Assembly: GCA_002747395.1 (NCBI GenBank)
Contig: PDPE01000028.1
Coordinates: 62,001-126,000 of the forward strand
Direction of reading: 5' to 3'
Origin: Pseudomonadota bacterium
GTDB taxonomy: Bacteria; Pseudomonadota; Gammaproteobacteria; Pseudomonadales; Oleiphilaceae
DNA: 64,000 nt
Below are positions 17,622-27,272 of this stretch, one piece after another (the first letter of the stretch is position 1; each line of letters begins with the position of its first letter). Under the pieces are notes generated by a model. That model saw only the letters and a list, made by a program, of their open reading frames with translations, was not told the origin of the DNA and did not search any database. A program made the translations under genes and the position numbers.

Positions 17622-18677
17622 ATGCGCAACATGAGAAATTATCGCCGAAGCCACCTGAACCAGGTGATTCAATATTTAAAGCGAACCCTGCCTGAAATGA
17701 ACAAGCGGCGCATCCCTGCAACACCGGAAAACTACGCTGTCTGGTACGAATATATATCGGGCCACAACCCGAAGCTTTCGAGCACCATCGATTCCTACAT
17801 TAAAGAAAATGTAGAATTTACGGAAAAACTGAATGCTACCCTTTACAAAAACTATATCGAAAACGAAAAAAATGCCGCGCTTGAAAAAATTCAGGTCGAA
17901 GTCAGAAGCCTGATCGAAGAGTTGCTATCCAGCGTTGGTACCAGTGGGAAAGACCTGACCGAATACGGCTCTGTTTTAGAAAAATTCACTCAACAAATGG
18001 AGCGGGAAAACAACATTGACATTGTCAGGAAGCTGGTATCTGACCTGATCCTCCAGACCAAAAGCCAGGAAGAATCAACCCGTTCCATGAAACAGTCTCT
18101 GAAAACAATGGCAGAGGAGATTCACAGCCTGCGCAAGGAAATCGAAAATCTGAGCGTCGCCAGCGCCACAGACCCGCTCACTCATGCAGCCAACCGCGCA
18201 ACATTTGATTCTGAACTGGCTCATGCAGCCCAACTGTCCGAACAGGAAGAAACACCGTTAAGTCTGGTCATATTTGATATTGACCACTTCAAAAAGATCA
18301 ATGATAAATTTGGCCACCTGGCTGGCGATAAAGTGCTCAAGTTTGTATCCTCAACACTCAAGAAAAACACAAAGGGCAAAGACACCGTGGCCCGCTTCGG
18401 TGGCGAAGAGTTTGCCCTGGTATTGCCTGATACGGACTATAGCTCCGCCATAGCCGTTGCCGAAAACATCCGAAAACGGATCGGCATGCTCAACCTGACA
18501 GACAGCATGGAGAACAGGCAAATTGGCACGATAACGGTTTCCGCCGGTGTGGCAATTTATAAACATGATGAATCGACAGACACACTCATTCACCGCGCTG
18601 ATGAGTGCCTGTATGCCGCCAAGCGTGAGGGCAGAGACCTCGTCAAAGGAGAGCGGGAGGTTGATACCTACCACTAG
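17622..18677 (+). CDS. Diguanylate cyclase (GGDEF domain)
   Basis: Makes the second messenger c-di-GMP. 351 residues. An N-terminal helical domain of unknown type (about 1-170, with a heptad-rich stretch near 115-165) probably senses or dimerises. The GGDEF domain starts at ATDPLTHAANRATF (about 184-197). The metal motif FDIDHFKKINDKFGH and the active-site loop GGEEF at 260-264 are intact, so it should be catalytically active. No transmembrane segment, so it is cytoplasmic. Met1 (17622) and Met4 (17631) are both possible starts. An RxxD inhibitory site is not evident before GGEEF. Confidence 0.92.
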   Translation: MRNMRNYRRSHLNQVIQYLKRTLPEMNKRRIPATPENYAVWYEYISGHNPKLSSTIDSYIKENVEFTEKLNATLYKNYIENEKNAALEKIQVEVRSLIEELLSSVGTSGKDLTEYGSVLEKFTQQMERENNIDIVRKLVSDLILQTKSQEESTRSMKQSLKTMAEEIHSLRKEIENLSVASATDPLTHAANRATFDSELAHAAQLSEQEETPLSLVIFDIDHFKKINDKFGHLAGDKVLKFVSSTLKKNTKGKDTVARFGGEEFALVLPDTDYSSAIAVAENIRKRIGMLNLTDSMENRQIGTITVSAGVAIYKHDESTDTLIHRADECLYAAKREGRDLVKGEREVDTYH

Positions 18678-18727
18678 CCTGAACACCCCGCACTGGCCTG
18701 AACACCCCGCACCGGCCTGAACACCCC
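18677..18727. repeat. 19-bp tandem repeat, 2.7 copies
   Basis: GCCTGAACACCCCGCACTG is repeated head to tail with one change, then a partial third copy. It begins at the last base of the diguanylate cyclase stop codon. Confidence 0.9.
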
Positions 18728-18811
18728 AAAAAAAGAAAGCAAAACACTTGCAGTTCGTCAGTTCGTTGTAACCAATTGGTTGGTGCCCGATTCTATCAGA
18801 CCACAACAGTC

Positions 18812-19720
<909 letters not shown>

Positions 19721-19773
19721 TTACGCTCATTTATTCAAAAAGGTACCTTGCCTGTCGATACGAAGACCGCCAG

Positions 19774-22560
19774 CTAGAAAGGTATGTCAAGTGTCGCATC
19801 AACGCGCAGCAACTGTTCCCGAAAGACAGTCTGGATTCGCTTCAGCGCTGCCTCGTCATTTGCTTCAAAGCGAAGCACCAGAGTCGGCGTGGTATTGGAC
19901 GCGCGACACAGCCCCCAACCATCTGCATAGTCCACACGAATGCCATCAATATCAGTGATATTTCCGTCACCAAATTGTCCCGTTGAAGACAACGCCGAAA
20001 CAATAGTGAATTTGCTTTCCTCTGTCACTTCAACATTGATCTCGGGTGTACTGATATCTTCCGGAAAACTGTCAAAGATAGCGTGCGCCGGACGCTCATC
20101 CAGCCCGAGAATTTCCAGCAGGCGAGCGGCACTGTATATTGCGTCATCAAAGCCAAACCATCGCTCTTTGAAGAATACGTGGCCGGACATTTCCCCGGCG
20201 AGCAAGGCACCGGTTTCTTTCATTTTACTCTTGATTAGCGAGTGACCTGTTTTCCACATAACAGGCCGCCCGCCATACTCACTGACCAATGCACTCAGGC
20301 GCCTGGAACATTTCACATCAAAAATAATATCAGCACCGGGGTTGCGAGACACCACATCCTTTGCAAACAGCATCAACAAGCGGTCCGGCCAGATGATTTT
20401 ACCTTCGTTGGTTACAACTCCCAATCGGTCACCGTCACCGTCGAAAGCGATTCCCAGATCGGCGTCTTCATGTTTCACCGCCTCGATCAGGTCAACCAGG
20501 TTTTCCCGCTTGCCCGGGTCAGGGTGATGATTGGGGAAGTTTCCATCAACTTCGCAGTGCAATGGAATCACTTCACAGCCGAGCTCTTCGATAATCACAG
20601 GAGCAAGCTCCCCTGCTACGCCGTTGCCCGCATCGATAACAATGCGCAAAGGTGCCGCCACAGCAATGTCGTTGAGTATGGCATCCATATAGTCACGGGA
20701 AATATCCTGTCGTTCCCTGCTTCCCTGGCCGGTTTGATAGTCCTGAACGACAATACGCTGATACAGTTTTTGTATCTCCTCCCCGGCCAGCGTTTCCCCT
20801 CCAAGCACCATTTTGAATCCGTTATACTCGGGGGGATTGTGACTACCGGTAACCATGACACCCGACCCCGTGCCCAACTGACAGGTGGCAAAATAGAGAA
20901 CCGGTGTCGGCACCTGACCAACCTCGATGACCCTGACACCGGATGAAACCAGCCCGGTTACCAGCGACTCTGCAAGCTCGGGGCTGGACAGCCGGCCATC
21001 ATAGCCGACCACAACGGTATTTTGCCCGCGTGCGTTGGCTTCACTGCCAATCGCCCGGCCGATACTCACAGTCAAACCGGGGGTCAGTTCCTGACCGACA
21101 ATACCGCGAATATCATAAGCTCTGAAAACACTTCCAGGCGCATCAACAGGCTCGGTTTCGGCGATGCCCAACCCCTCGTCAAAGGCTTCGTCAAACAGGC
21201 TCTCATCCATCAATACGCCATCCGGGTCAACCAGTTCCGCCTCTTCCAGCAGACCCGCTTCCTCCGCCAGCACGTCATTATCCAGGGCTGTATCCGAAAG
21301 CAGATCATCGTCACCAAACAAAGCTTCCGAATCTGAACCTGATCGGTCAGAATCAGGTATTGCAGTGGCGTCGTCCGTACCCCCCATTCCCAATATATCT
21401 TCATCTTCTTCAATGACACCGACGTTGAGATCAGCACCACCGAAATGCGCAGCTCCCTTTCCAGACAACGCAGAGGCAGCGGCACTCTGACCTTTTTTTC
21501 TTGCCGCCCCTTTTTGCAGTTCCCTGGCCTTCACGTCTGCCGTTTTGGAGGTTCGTTCCAGATTGCGGGCCATCACATAAAAATTGCCAAATATGAATTC
21601 AGGTACCCGCGTTCTCTCTCCCGACAACAGGTTATTCGCAAACTGGGTCACATCGATAACATCCTTTTGCACTTTACCCAGCAACCGTCTGATAATCAGA
21701 AAAACAACCAAAGCCACAAACAAACTGCACGCAATCATTACCCCCCAATAAAGAGTATGATCGAAAAAGCTGCCTGAATACGGCAACTGATAAGCCAGCT
21801 TCCACGCTTTCACCGTCGAAGAGTTGAAGGTGTAGGTCGCACCTTCACCCCGCCCCTGTTCAACAAACGCCTTTTCATAATCGCCCTGAACCTGAATCAG
21901 CGACGCTTTTCCTTTTACGCCCTGCAGCAAATCCGAAAACAGCTCTGGCGAGTACATCAGCAATATCAAGCCTTGTATTTCACCGGATTGATCCTTAACC
22001 GCACGGGCGATCTGTATATACCATTGACCATCAACCAAAAACGCCTCCGGCTGGATCATTTCGCCCCTGGCCGTCCGCTTGAGCATATCCAGGCTGGCAA
22101 AGCTCAGTTTCTCGCCATTATCCATTTGCAGCTTTATTGCACCCTGCTTGAACAGATAGGCCTTTAACACATAAGGGAATACCTGCGGAAGAGACTGCTC
22201 CCTGTTAAAGCGCCCGATATCGGCAAGACTTTGTCTGACCATTTTTGAATCGGCTATTGCCCTGGCTTGTGTCGACAAATAGTTCACCTGGTGCTCGAAC
22301 ACCCCGTTGACAAGGGACGCTCCGTCGCGACTTTGCCGCTCCATTGCGGCCGAGTCCGACGAACTCAGCACAATCTGATCTACCGCAAAGGCACTGGCGA
22401 GAAACAACAGAAAAACGACCACCATGGCAACATACTGACTGGTAGACATTTTTTTATAATTTCCGGCAACAGCTTTTGCCTTCGTGCTCCTTGACGCAGG
22501 GCCCGGAGCCTCTGAGGATGATGTATCGGTATCGTTGTCGGACTTTTTAAACAGTTTCAT
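19774..22560 (-). CDS. algC: Phosphomannomutase/phosphoglucomutase AlgC with membrane-anchored N-terminal extension
   Basis: Interconverts mannose- or glucose-6- and -1-phosphates for LPS and exopolysaccharide. 928 residues. The last ~455 (from SVFRAYDIRG at about 475) are a complete AlgC enzyme, with the phosphoserine loop TGSHNPPEYNG (Ser at about 573), the metal loop DGDGDRLG and the sugar-binding GEMSGH. The first ~470 form a separate module. Transmembrane segments lie at about 43-65 and 265-290, flanking a ~200-residue periplasmic domain. A HAMP-like stretch follows, then an acidic low-complexity linker (about 370-470). Similar long AlgC forms occur in pseudomonads. The enzyme is thus probably tethered to the inner membrane. 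Confidence 0.93.
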   Translation of the reverse strand: MKLFKKSDNDTDTSSSEAPGPASRSTKAKAVAGNYKKMSTSQYVAMVVVFLLFLASAFAVDQIVLSSSDSAAMERQSRDGASLVNGVFEHQVNYLSTQARAIADSKMVRQSLADIGRFNREQSLPQVFPYVLKAYLFKQGAIKLQMDNGEKLSFASLDMLKRTARGEMIQPEAFLVDGQWYIQIARAVKDQSGEIQGLILLMYSPELFSDLLQGVKGKASLIQVQGDYEKAFVEQGRGEGATYTFNSSTVKAWKLAYQLPYSGSFFDHTLYWGVMIACSLFVALVVFLIIRRLLGKVQKDVIDVTQFANNLLSGERTRVPEFIFGNFYVMARNLERTSKTADVKARELQKGAARKKGQSAAASALSGKGAAHFGGADLNVGVIEEDEDILGMGGTDDATAIPDSDRSGSDSEALFGDDDLLSDTALDNDVLAEEAGLLEEAELVDPDGVLMDESLFDEAFDEGLGIAETEPVDAPGSVFRAYDIRGIVGQELTPGLTVSIGRAIGSEANARGQNTVVVGYDGRLSSPELAESLVTGLVSSGVRVIEVGQVPTPVLYFATCQLGTGSGVMVTGSHNPPEYNGFKMVLGGETLAGEEIQKLYQRIVVQDYQTGQGSRERQDISRDYMDAILNDIAVAAPLRIVIDAGNGVAGELAPVIIEELGCEVIPLHCEVDGNFPNHHPDPGKRENLVDLIEAVKHEDADLGIAFDGDGDRLGVVTNEGKIIWPDRLLMLFAKDVVSRNPGADIIFDVKCSRRLSALVSEYGGRPVMWKTGHSLIKSKMKETGALLAGEMSGHVFFKERWFGFDDAIYSAARLLEILGLDERPAHAIFDSFPEDISTPEINVEVTEESKFTIVSALSSTGQFGDGNITDIDGIRVDYADGWGLCRASNTTPTLVLRFEANDEAALKRIQTVFREQLLRVDATLDIPF

Positions 22561-22649
22561 TGGCGATCAGAGCCTTTATGTGAATCATATCAGGTAAACA
22601 GGATCGTTATGCTTGACCAGATAGTGAGCATAAAAGAGCGCTATTATGG

Positions 22650-22690
22650 TAATTCCACTATCCAGTATAATAATTACACTATCAAGTATA
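22650..22690. repeat. 21-bp imperfect tandem duplication
   Basis: Two adjacent related copies, TAATTCCACTATCCAGTATA and TAATTACACTATCAAGTATA, lie in the gap between dut and algC. Confidence 0.7.
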
Positions 22691-22722
22691 GAAAAACTTT
22701 AATAAAAATATACCCTGGGCCG

Positions 22723-23178
22723 TTATTTTCCGGTTGAACCGAAACCGCCGGCTCCCCGCTCGGTTCGGGTTGTAAACTCATCGACCTGTTTTAGTGCCAC
22801 CTGAACCACTGGCATAAACAATAATTGCGCAATCCTGTCTCCAGGCCGAACAATGTAAGCGTCGCTGGAGTCGTTCTGTAAAATTACACCGATTTCACCA
22901 TGATAATCACTATCCACCACACCCATCCCCTGCCCGACACGTACCTGGTGCCTGAGACACAGCCCGCTTCTGCTGGCAACAACAGCAACCAGCCCGGGGT
23001 CTTGAATGTTGACCGCAATTCCTGAACCGATAAGCGCGTTTTCCCCGGCCGGTATGGTTTTCTCGGCATCGATGCAGGCAACAAGATCAAGGGCAGCCGA
23101 GCCCGGAGTCTGGTAATCGGGCAAGCCGTACTGTTCCAACAGGGGGTTCACGACTTTCATCTCGATCTGTCTTTTCAT
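22723..23178 (-). CDS. dut: Deoxyuridine 5'-triphosphate nucleotidohydrolase
   Basis: Hydrolyses dUTP to dUMP, keeping uracil out of DNA and feeding thymidylate synthesis. From the ATG at 23178 (preceded by GAGGAG) it has 151 residues, the standard trimeric dUTPase length. Motifs in order: [15 protein letters not shown] (usually PRSGL), [11 protein letters not shown] with the catalytic Asp, [10 protein letters not shown], and the C-terminal P-loop-like [11 protein letters not shown]. The frame extends to 23241, but no typical sequence precedes [10 protein letters not shown]. Confidence 0.95.
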   Translation of the reverse strand: MKRQIEMKVVNPLLEQYGLPDYQTPGSAALDLVACIDAEKTIPAGENALIGSGIAVNIQDPGLVAVVASRSGLCLRHQVRVGQGMGVVDSDYHGEIGVILQNDSSDAYIVRPGDRIAQLLFMPVVQVALKQVDEFTTRTERGAGGFGSTGK

Positions 23179-23266
23179 AAAGCACTCCTCATAGCGGATC
23201 AAGCTCACTGTTTTTTTTATTGCACAGCCGCAAACAACCAAAAGCCGCAGTTACAAAGGCTTCTAC

Positions 23267-24514
23267 TCACGCCTCTTGATCACGCTTCTGGCCGGCCCGG
23301 TCTGCAATCTTACTTACAATATGCACCGCCATATCATATTTTGATTGTCGGGGTAAACGACAGGAACCGTCCTCCCAGATCATGGTCACTGCGTTTTCAT
23401 CTGAATTAAAACCTATTCCGTCTTCAGACACGTCGTTGGCAACGATCATATCCAGCGCCTTGCGGCGCAACTTGTCGCGGGCAAAGTCTTCAACATTCTG
23501 CGTTTCAGCCGCGAATCCGACCGTGAAAGGCCGCTTGTCGCGCCCGGCAATCGAGGCAACGATATCGGGGTTCCTTACCAGATTAACTGTCATTTTTTCC
23601 CGGTTTTTCTTTATTTTCTGGTCTGCAATATCGGATGGGCGATAGTCTGCAACCGCAGCGGTAGCGATAAAGATGTCACAACCATCATCGACTTCCTTTA
23701 CGCATGCCGTATACATATCCCTGGCAGAAACCACATCGACCCGACGCACTCCCTGCGGCCCGGACAGGGTCACCGGCCCGGAAATCAACACCACATGGGC
23801 GCCTGCTTTCAGACAGGCTGCAGCCAGTGCAAAACCCATCTTCCCGGAACTGTGATTGCTGATATACCGAATCGGATCAAGAGCTTCCCGGGTTGGGCCC
23901 GCAGTGATAACCACTTTCTTGCCAGCCAGCTGACCGGAAAAACCATCAGACAGGTCGGCACTCCCGAAACAGGCGCGAACCTGATCCACAATCACTGTCG
24001 GCTCCAGCATGCGGCCAGGGCCGGTATCTCCGCAGGCCTGATCGCCTTCTTCCGGCCCCCAGATCAGGAATCTGGACAGGCAGCCCGCATCACCACGAAA
24101 CAGGGCCACATTTCGTTGTGTCGCAGGGTTAAGCCACATGGCCTGATTCATGGCAGGCACCATGGCGACAATCTTTTCGCTCGCCAGACAAACCGTCGAT
24201 AACAAATCGTCAGCCATGCCATGCGCCACTCGTGCCATAAAATCCGCTGTTGCCGGCGCAATAACAATCAAATCGGCCCATCTGGCCAACTCGATATGCC
24301 CCATTCCCGATTCTGCAGCCGGATCCAGCAAGCTGTCCCGAACCGGGTTGCCCGACAACGCCTGAAGCGTGAGAGGCTGAATAAATGCCCTGGCTCCCGG
24401 CGTCATTACAACGCGCACCTCATAGCCCTGCTTCACCAGTTCTCGCACCAAATACGCCGATTTATAGGCAGCAATGCCTGCGGTAATACCAACAATAATA
24501 CGCTTCCGGGACAC
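23267..24514 (-). CDS. coaBC: Phosphopantothenoylcysteine decarboxylase / phosphopantothenate-cysteine ligase CoaBC
   Basis: Bifunctional coenzyme A biosynthesis enzyme. The CoaC flavoprotein half (about 1-190) shows GITAGIAAYKS, PAMNQAMW and the substrate-flap region CGDTGPGRML. The CoaB ligase half starts around KKVVITAGPTREALDPIRYI, includes the cofactor motif HSSGKMG, and ends with KIKK and N-D-V segments. I chose the GTG at 24514, which gives the usual start (MSRKRIIVGITAG) after AGGAAAGAGAAAAGT; an ATG at 24553 is also open. It is divergent from radC, as in Pseudomonas and E. coli. Confidence 0.95.
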   Translation of the reverse strand: MSRKRIIVGITAGIAAYKSAYLVRELVKQGYEVRVVMTPGARAFIQPLTLQALSGNPVRDSLLDPAAESGMGHIELARWADLIVIAPATADFMARVAHGMADDLLSTVCLASEKIVAMVPAMNQAMWLNPATQRNVALFRGDAGCLSRFLIWGPEEGDQACGDTGPGRMLEPTVIVDQVRACFGSADLSDGFSGQLAGKKVVITAGPTREALDPIRYISNHSSGKMGFALAAACLKAGAHVVLISGPVTLSGPQGVRRVDVVSARDMYTACVKEVDDGCDIFIATAAVADYRPSDIADQKIKKNREKMTVNLVRNPDIVASIAGRDKRPFTVGFAAETQNVEDFARDKLRRKALDMIVANDVSEDGIGFNSDENAVTMIWEDGSCRLPRQSKYDMAVHIVSKIADRAGQKRDQEA

Positions 24515-24572
24515 TTTTCTCTTTCCTGTGCTGAAAATGAGGTAAGATACCACCTGAAGCGCTAAATATCAC

Positions 24573-24606
24573 TTCAAACCAACGATCATTTCAAACCAAC
24601 TATCAT
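24573..24606. repeat. 17-bp tandem duplication
   Basis: Two adjacent copies of TTCAAACCAACNATCAT lie in the coaBC-radC divergent spacer, followed by a partial third copy (ACTTCAAGG) running into the radC ribosome-binding region. Confidence 0.85.
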
Positions 24607-24616
24607 TACTTCAAGG

Positions 24617-25300
24617 ATGAAGCCAATGTCAATCAAAGACTGGCCAGAGGGAGAGCGGCCAAGAGAAAAACTCCTGACTTTCGGGGTATCCAGCCTGTCC
24701 GATGCCGAACTGCTGGCAATTTTTCTGCGAACAGGTATCCGGGGGAAAAGCGCCGTAGAACTTGCCAGAGACCTGCTCACCCACCTTGGCAGCCTGAACG
24801 CACTGCTCGATGCCTCGCTGGAACAGTTCACTCAGGTGCCCGGGCTTGGCAGTGCCAAGTATGCGCAATTACAGGCTGTCGTGGAACTCACTCGCCGGTA
24901 TTTGCGGGAGTCTATCAACTACGGCGACAATATGGCATCACCATCTTGCGTGCGTGAGTTTATTCACAGTCGCCTGAAAGGGCGCCCGCACGAAACATTT
25001 TGCTGCATGTATCTGAATACTCAAAACCAGGTCATAGAATTTGAAGAATTGTTTCGGGGCACCATTGACAGCGCCTCGGTTTACCCTCGTGAGGTGGTGA
25101 AACAGGCTCTTGGATATAATGCCAAATCCATTATCGCCGTTCACAATCATCCATCCGGTCACCCGGAACCCAGCCATGCGGATATCGCGATCACCAGGCA
25201 GCTCCGCCAGGCTCTGGAACTTGTGGATATCCGTTTGCTGGATCATATGATAGTGGCTGGCAATCAAGTGGTATCAATGGCCGAAAGGCAGTTAATCTGA
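24617..25300 (+). CDS. radC: RadC-family (JAB/MPN) protein
   Basis: 227 residues. An N-terminal helix-hairpin-helix part (about 15-95; LLTFGVSSLSDAELLAIFLRTG, VPGLGSAKYAQL) is followed by a JAB/MPN+ metalloprotein domain. The zinc motif HNHPSG starts at 176 and continues PEPSHAD, so the JAMM residues are intact. Despite the name a repair role is doubtful. It is in its conserved place beside coaBC and rpmB. Met1 (24617) or Met4 (24626) may be the start. Confidence 0.93.
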   Translation: MKPMSIKDWPEGERPREKLLTFGVSSLSDAELLAIFLRTGIRGKSAVELARDLLTHLGSLNALLDASLEQFTQVPGLGSAKYAQLQAVVELTRRYLRESINYGDNMASPSCVREFIHSRLKGRPHETFCCMYLNTQNQVIEFEELFRGTIDSASVYPREVVKQALGYNAKSIIAVHNHPSGHPEPSHADIAITRQLRQALELVDIRLLDHMIVAGNQVVSMAERQLI

Positions 25301-25365
25301 CCGGTTCGCTTTGTTTTCAGCACGGTTCACTCTGCCAGCAATAGAAGAATCCGAACGGATTTATT

Positions 25366-25394
25366 TTGCCATTTATCGATTTTTCTGGTATAAA
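25366..25394 (+). promoter_or_regulatory. Sigma-70 promoter of rpmB-rpmG
   Basis: TTGCCA (25366-25371), a 17-bp spacer, then TATAAA (25389-25394). The start point would be near 25401, giving a leader of about 175 bases. A leader that long leaves room for regulation, but I see no clear structure in it. Confidence 0.7.
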
Positions 25395-25576
25395 GTTGCG
25401 CTCTTTAGTTGGGGGTGGTTCCATGCTATGGATTTTTTCGCCTCAAATGAACAGAATTTGGTGTGATTGGCGCCAGGTTAATTGGCATTGAGTCAATTAA
25501 CCTTAAATTAAAGAGTAGCGAACAAACAAAATTGAAAACAGAGTGTTAAAACTGAGTAGTTGGAGGCGAGTTTATC

Positions 25577-25813
25577 ATGTCCAAAGTGTGTCAGGTAACG
25601 GGCAAGCGCCCGATCACCGGGAACAATGTTTCTCACGCAAACAATAAAACAAAGCGTCGTTTTTTGCCCAATTTGCAATCACACCGCTTTTGGATCGAAG
25701 GCGAGAAGCGTTTTGTTAAATTGCGTGTTTCCACCAAAGGAATGCGTATCATTGATAAAAAGGGTATCGACAAGGTTCTGACCGAGATGCGTGCCCGTGG
25801 CGAGAAGGTTTAA
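25577..25813 (+). CDS. rpmB: Ribosomal protein L28
   Basis: 78-residue large-subunit ribosomal protein. The N-terminus [20 protein letters not shown] and the block [17 protein letters not shown] are diagnostic. Preceded by TTGGAGGCGAG. It forms an operon with rpmG 11 bases downstream. Confidence 0.99.
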   Translation: MSKVCQVTGKRPITGNNVSHANNKTKRRFLPNLQSHRFWIEGEKRFVKLRVSTKGMRIIDKKGIDKVLTEMRARGEKV

Positions 25814-25824
25814 GGAGCCGGATT

Positions 25825-25980
25825 ATGCGAGATAAAATTAGACTGGTTTCATCTGCAGGTACTGGTCACTTCTACACGACCACCAAAAACAAGCGTAACA
25901 TGCCCGAGAAAATGGCGATCAAAAAATATGACCCCACCATTCGCAAGCATGTGATCTATAAGGAAGCAAAAATCAAGTAA
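25825..25980 (+). CDS. rpmG: Ribosomal protein L33
   Basis: 51-residue large-subunit ribosomal protein starting [20 protein letters not shown] and ending YKEAKIK. It lacks the zinc-binding cysteine pairs, so it is the zinc-independent (C-minus) form. A TAAGGAG Shine-Dalgarno overlaps the rpmB stop codon. Confidence 0.99.
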   Translation: MRDKIRLVSSAGTGHFYTTTKNKRNMPEKMAIKKYDPTIRKHVIYKEAKIK

Positions 25981-26004
25981 TACTTGATCAACCGCTTCCA
26001 GCCG

Positions 26005-26044
26005 AAAAACCCGGACACTCTCTTCGAGTCATCCGGGTTTTTTT
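26005..26044 (+). terminator. Rho-independent terminator after rpmG
   Basis: AAAACCCGGA pairs with TCCGGGTTTT, with an inner ACTC/GAGT stem, followed by a run of T. It ends the L28-L33 transcript. Confidence 0.9.
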
Positions 26045-26210
26045 ATGCCGACCCTCTGCCACAAACTCGCCGTTTTCCTGATATTAGCCTCCGTGGGCAG
26101 ATACCATGAAATAAAAAAAGAGCTATACTTGGCTCCTTGATAGATCGCCTGTTTCCTTTGCATTCGGGCAAAAAGAAGCCAGAAATCCCGTCCGGTCAAG
26201 GAGAAGAACC

Positions 26211-27188
26211 ATGTGGAAGCTACTGATCTCGATAAATAAAAACCTTATCTACGCAATTCCTGTTGTAATGATTGCCGGTTTCGTTGTCGGCGTTATTTCC
26301 GGTGCAGAAAAAGTGCAGTGGATGAAGCAGCTTATCATCCCCCTTACCTTTCTTATGGTCTACCCGATGATGGTCACGCTCAACATCAAGAATCTGGCAA
26401 AGGGCATGAACCCGAAACTCCAGGGAATCACCCAGGCAATCAATTTCCTTGTTATTCCTTTTTTTGCCTGGGGTATGGGACGAGTCTTTTTCCCGAACGA
26501 ACCCTATTTGGCTCTCGGATTGCTGCTCGCCTCTCTTCTGCCTACCAGCGGGATGACAATTTCCTGGACAGGGTTTGCCAAAGGCAATATGGGAGCGGCC
26601 ATCAACATGACGGTGATTGGCCTGACGCTTGGCTCCATACTGACTCCGTTTTACGTCAAAACCCTGCTGGGGGCAGAGGTCGAAATCGATTTTGCGCGGG
26701 TTCTGCAGCAAATCGGCCTCATTGTCTTCCTGCCCATGGCTGTCGGCTTCCTCACACGCACACTGTTGGTAAAAAATGTCGGCATGGATAATTTTAAAAC
26801 GAATCTGGCACCGAAATTCCCTGCGCTCTCTACAATTGGTGTTCTCGGAATTGTGTTTGTAGCCATGACACTGAAAGCCCCGAGCGTGATTTCGGCACCA
26901 GAGATGCTGTTGGGAATATTTATACCGCTGCTCATACTGTATGCGGCCAATTTTCTGCTTTCCACCCTTGTCGGGCGACTGTTTTTTCAACGCGGCGATG
27001 CCATAGCACTCGTTTATGGCACTGTAATGCGAAATCTGTCGATTGCCCTTGCCATAGCCATGAATGCCTTTGGCCCGGAAGGAGCGAATGCGGCACTGGT
27101 TATTGCACTTGCCTATATTATTCAGGTGCAGTCTGCTGCCTGGTATGTCAAATTCACGGATCGTGTTTTTGGCCCATTGCCGAAGTAG
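26211..27188 (+). CDS. ACR3/bile-acid-symporter family transporter
   Basis: 325-residue integral membrane protein with about ten predicted hydrophobic helices. Segments such as LTFLMVYPMMVTLNIKNL, LLPTSGMTISWTGFAKGN and MTVIGLTLGS are typical of the arsenite-permease branch (ACR3-like, SBF superfamily). A conserved Cys found in bona fide ACR3 helix 4 is not evident: the position reads LLPTSGMT. Arsenite export is therefore unproven, and other anions or organic acids are possible. No arsR, arsC or arsH lies nearby. AAGGAGAAG precedes the ATG. Confidence 0.75.
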   Translation: MWKLLISINKNLIYAIPVVMIAGFVVGVISGAEKVQWMKQLIIPLTFLMVYPMMVTLNIKNLAKGMNPKLQGITQAINFLVIPFFAWGMGRVFFPNEPYLALGLLLASLLPTSGMTISWTGFAKGNMGAAINMTVIGLTLGSILTPFYVKTLLGAEVEIDFARVLQQIGLIVFLPMAVGFLTRTLLVKNVGMDNFKTNLAPKFPALSTIGVLGIVFVAMTLKAPSVISAPEMLLGIFIPLLILYAANFLLSTLVGRLFFQRGDAIALVYGTVMRNLSIALAIAMNAFGPEGANAALVIALAYIIQVQSAAWYVKFTDRVFGPLPK

Positions 27189-27272
27189 CGGTGGCAACGG
27201 CCATCGCTTCAGACCTGGAGTGCAAGTTGCTATCCGGTAAAACACCGATTGCTGGTAGCAGCTTTACTGTTA

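Noticed and set aside
20242..20946. 234-codon plus-strand ORF
   Set aside because: Antisense of the AlgC catalytic domain.
26211..27188. Arsenic resistance operon
   Set aside because: Only the transporter is present; no arsR, arsC or arsH, and the characteristic ACR3 Cys is not evident.
26220..27245. 341-codon minus-strand ORF
   Set aside because: Antisense of the ACR3/SBF transporter; Cys/His-rich nonsense typical of reversed membrane-protein codons.
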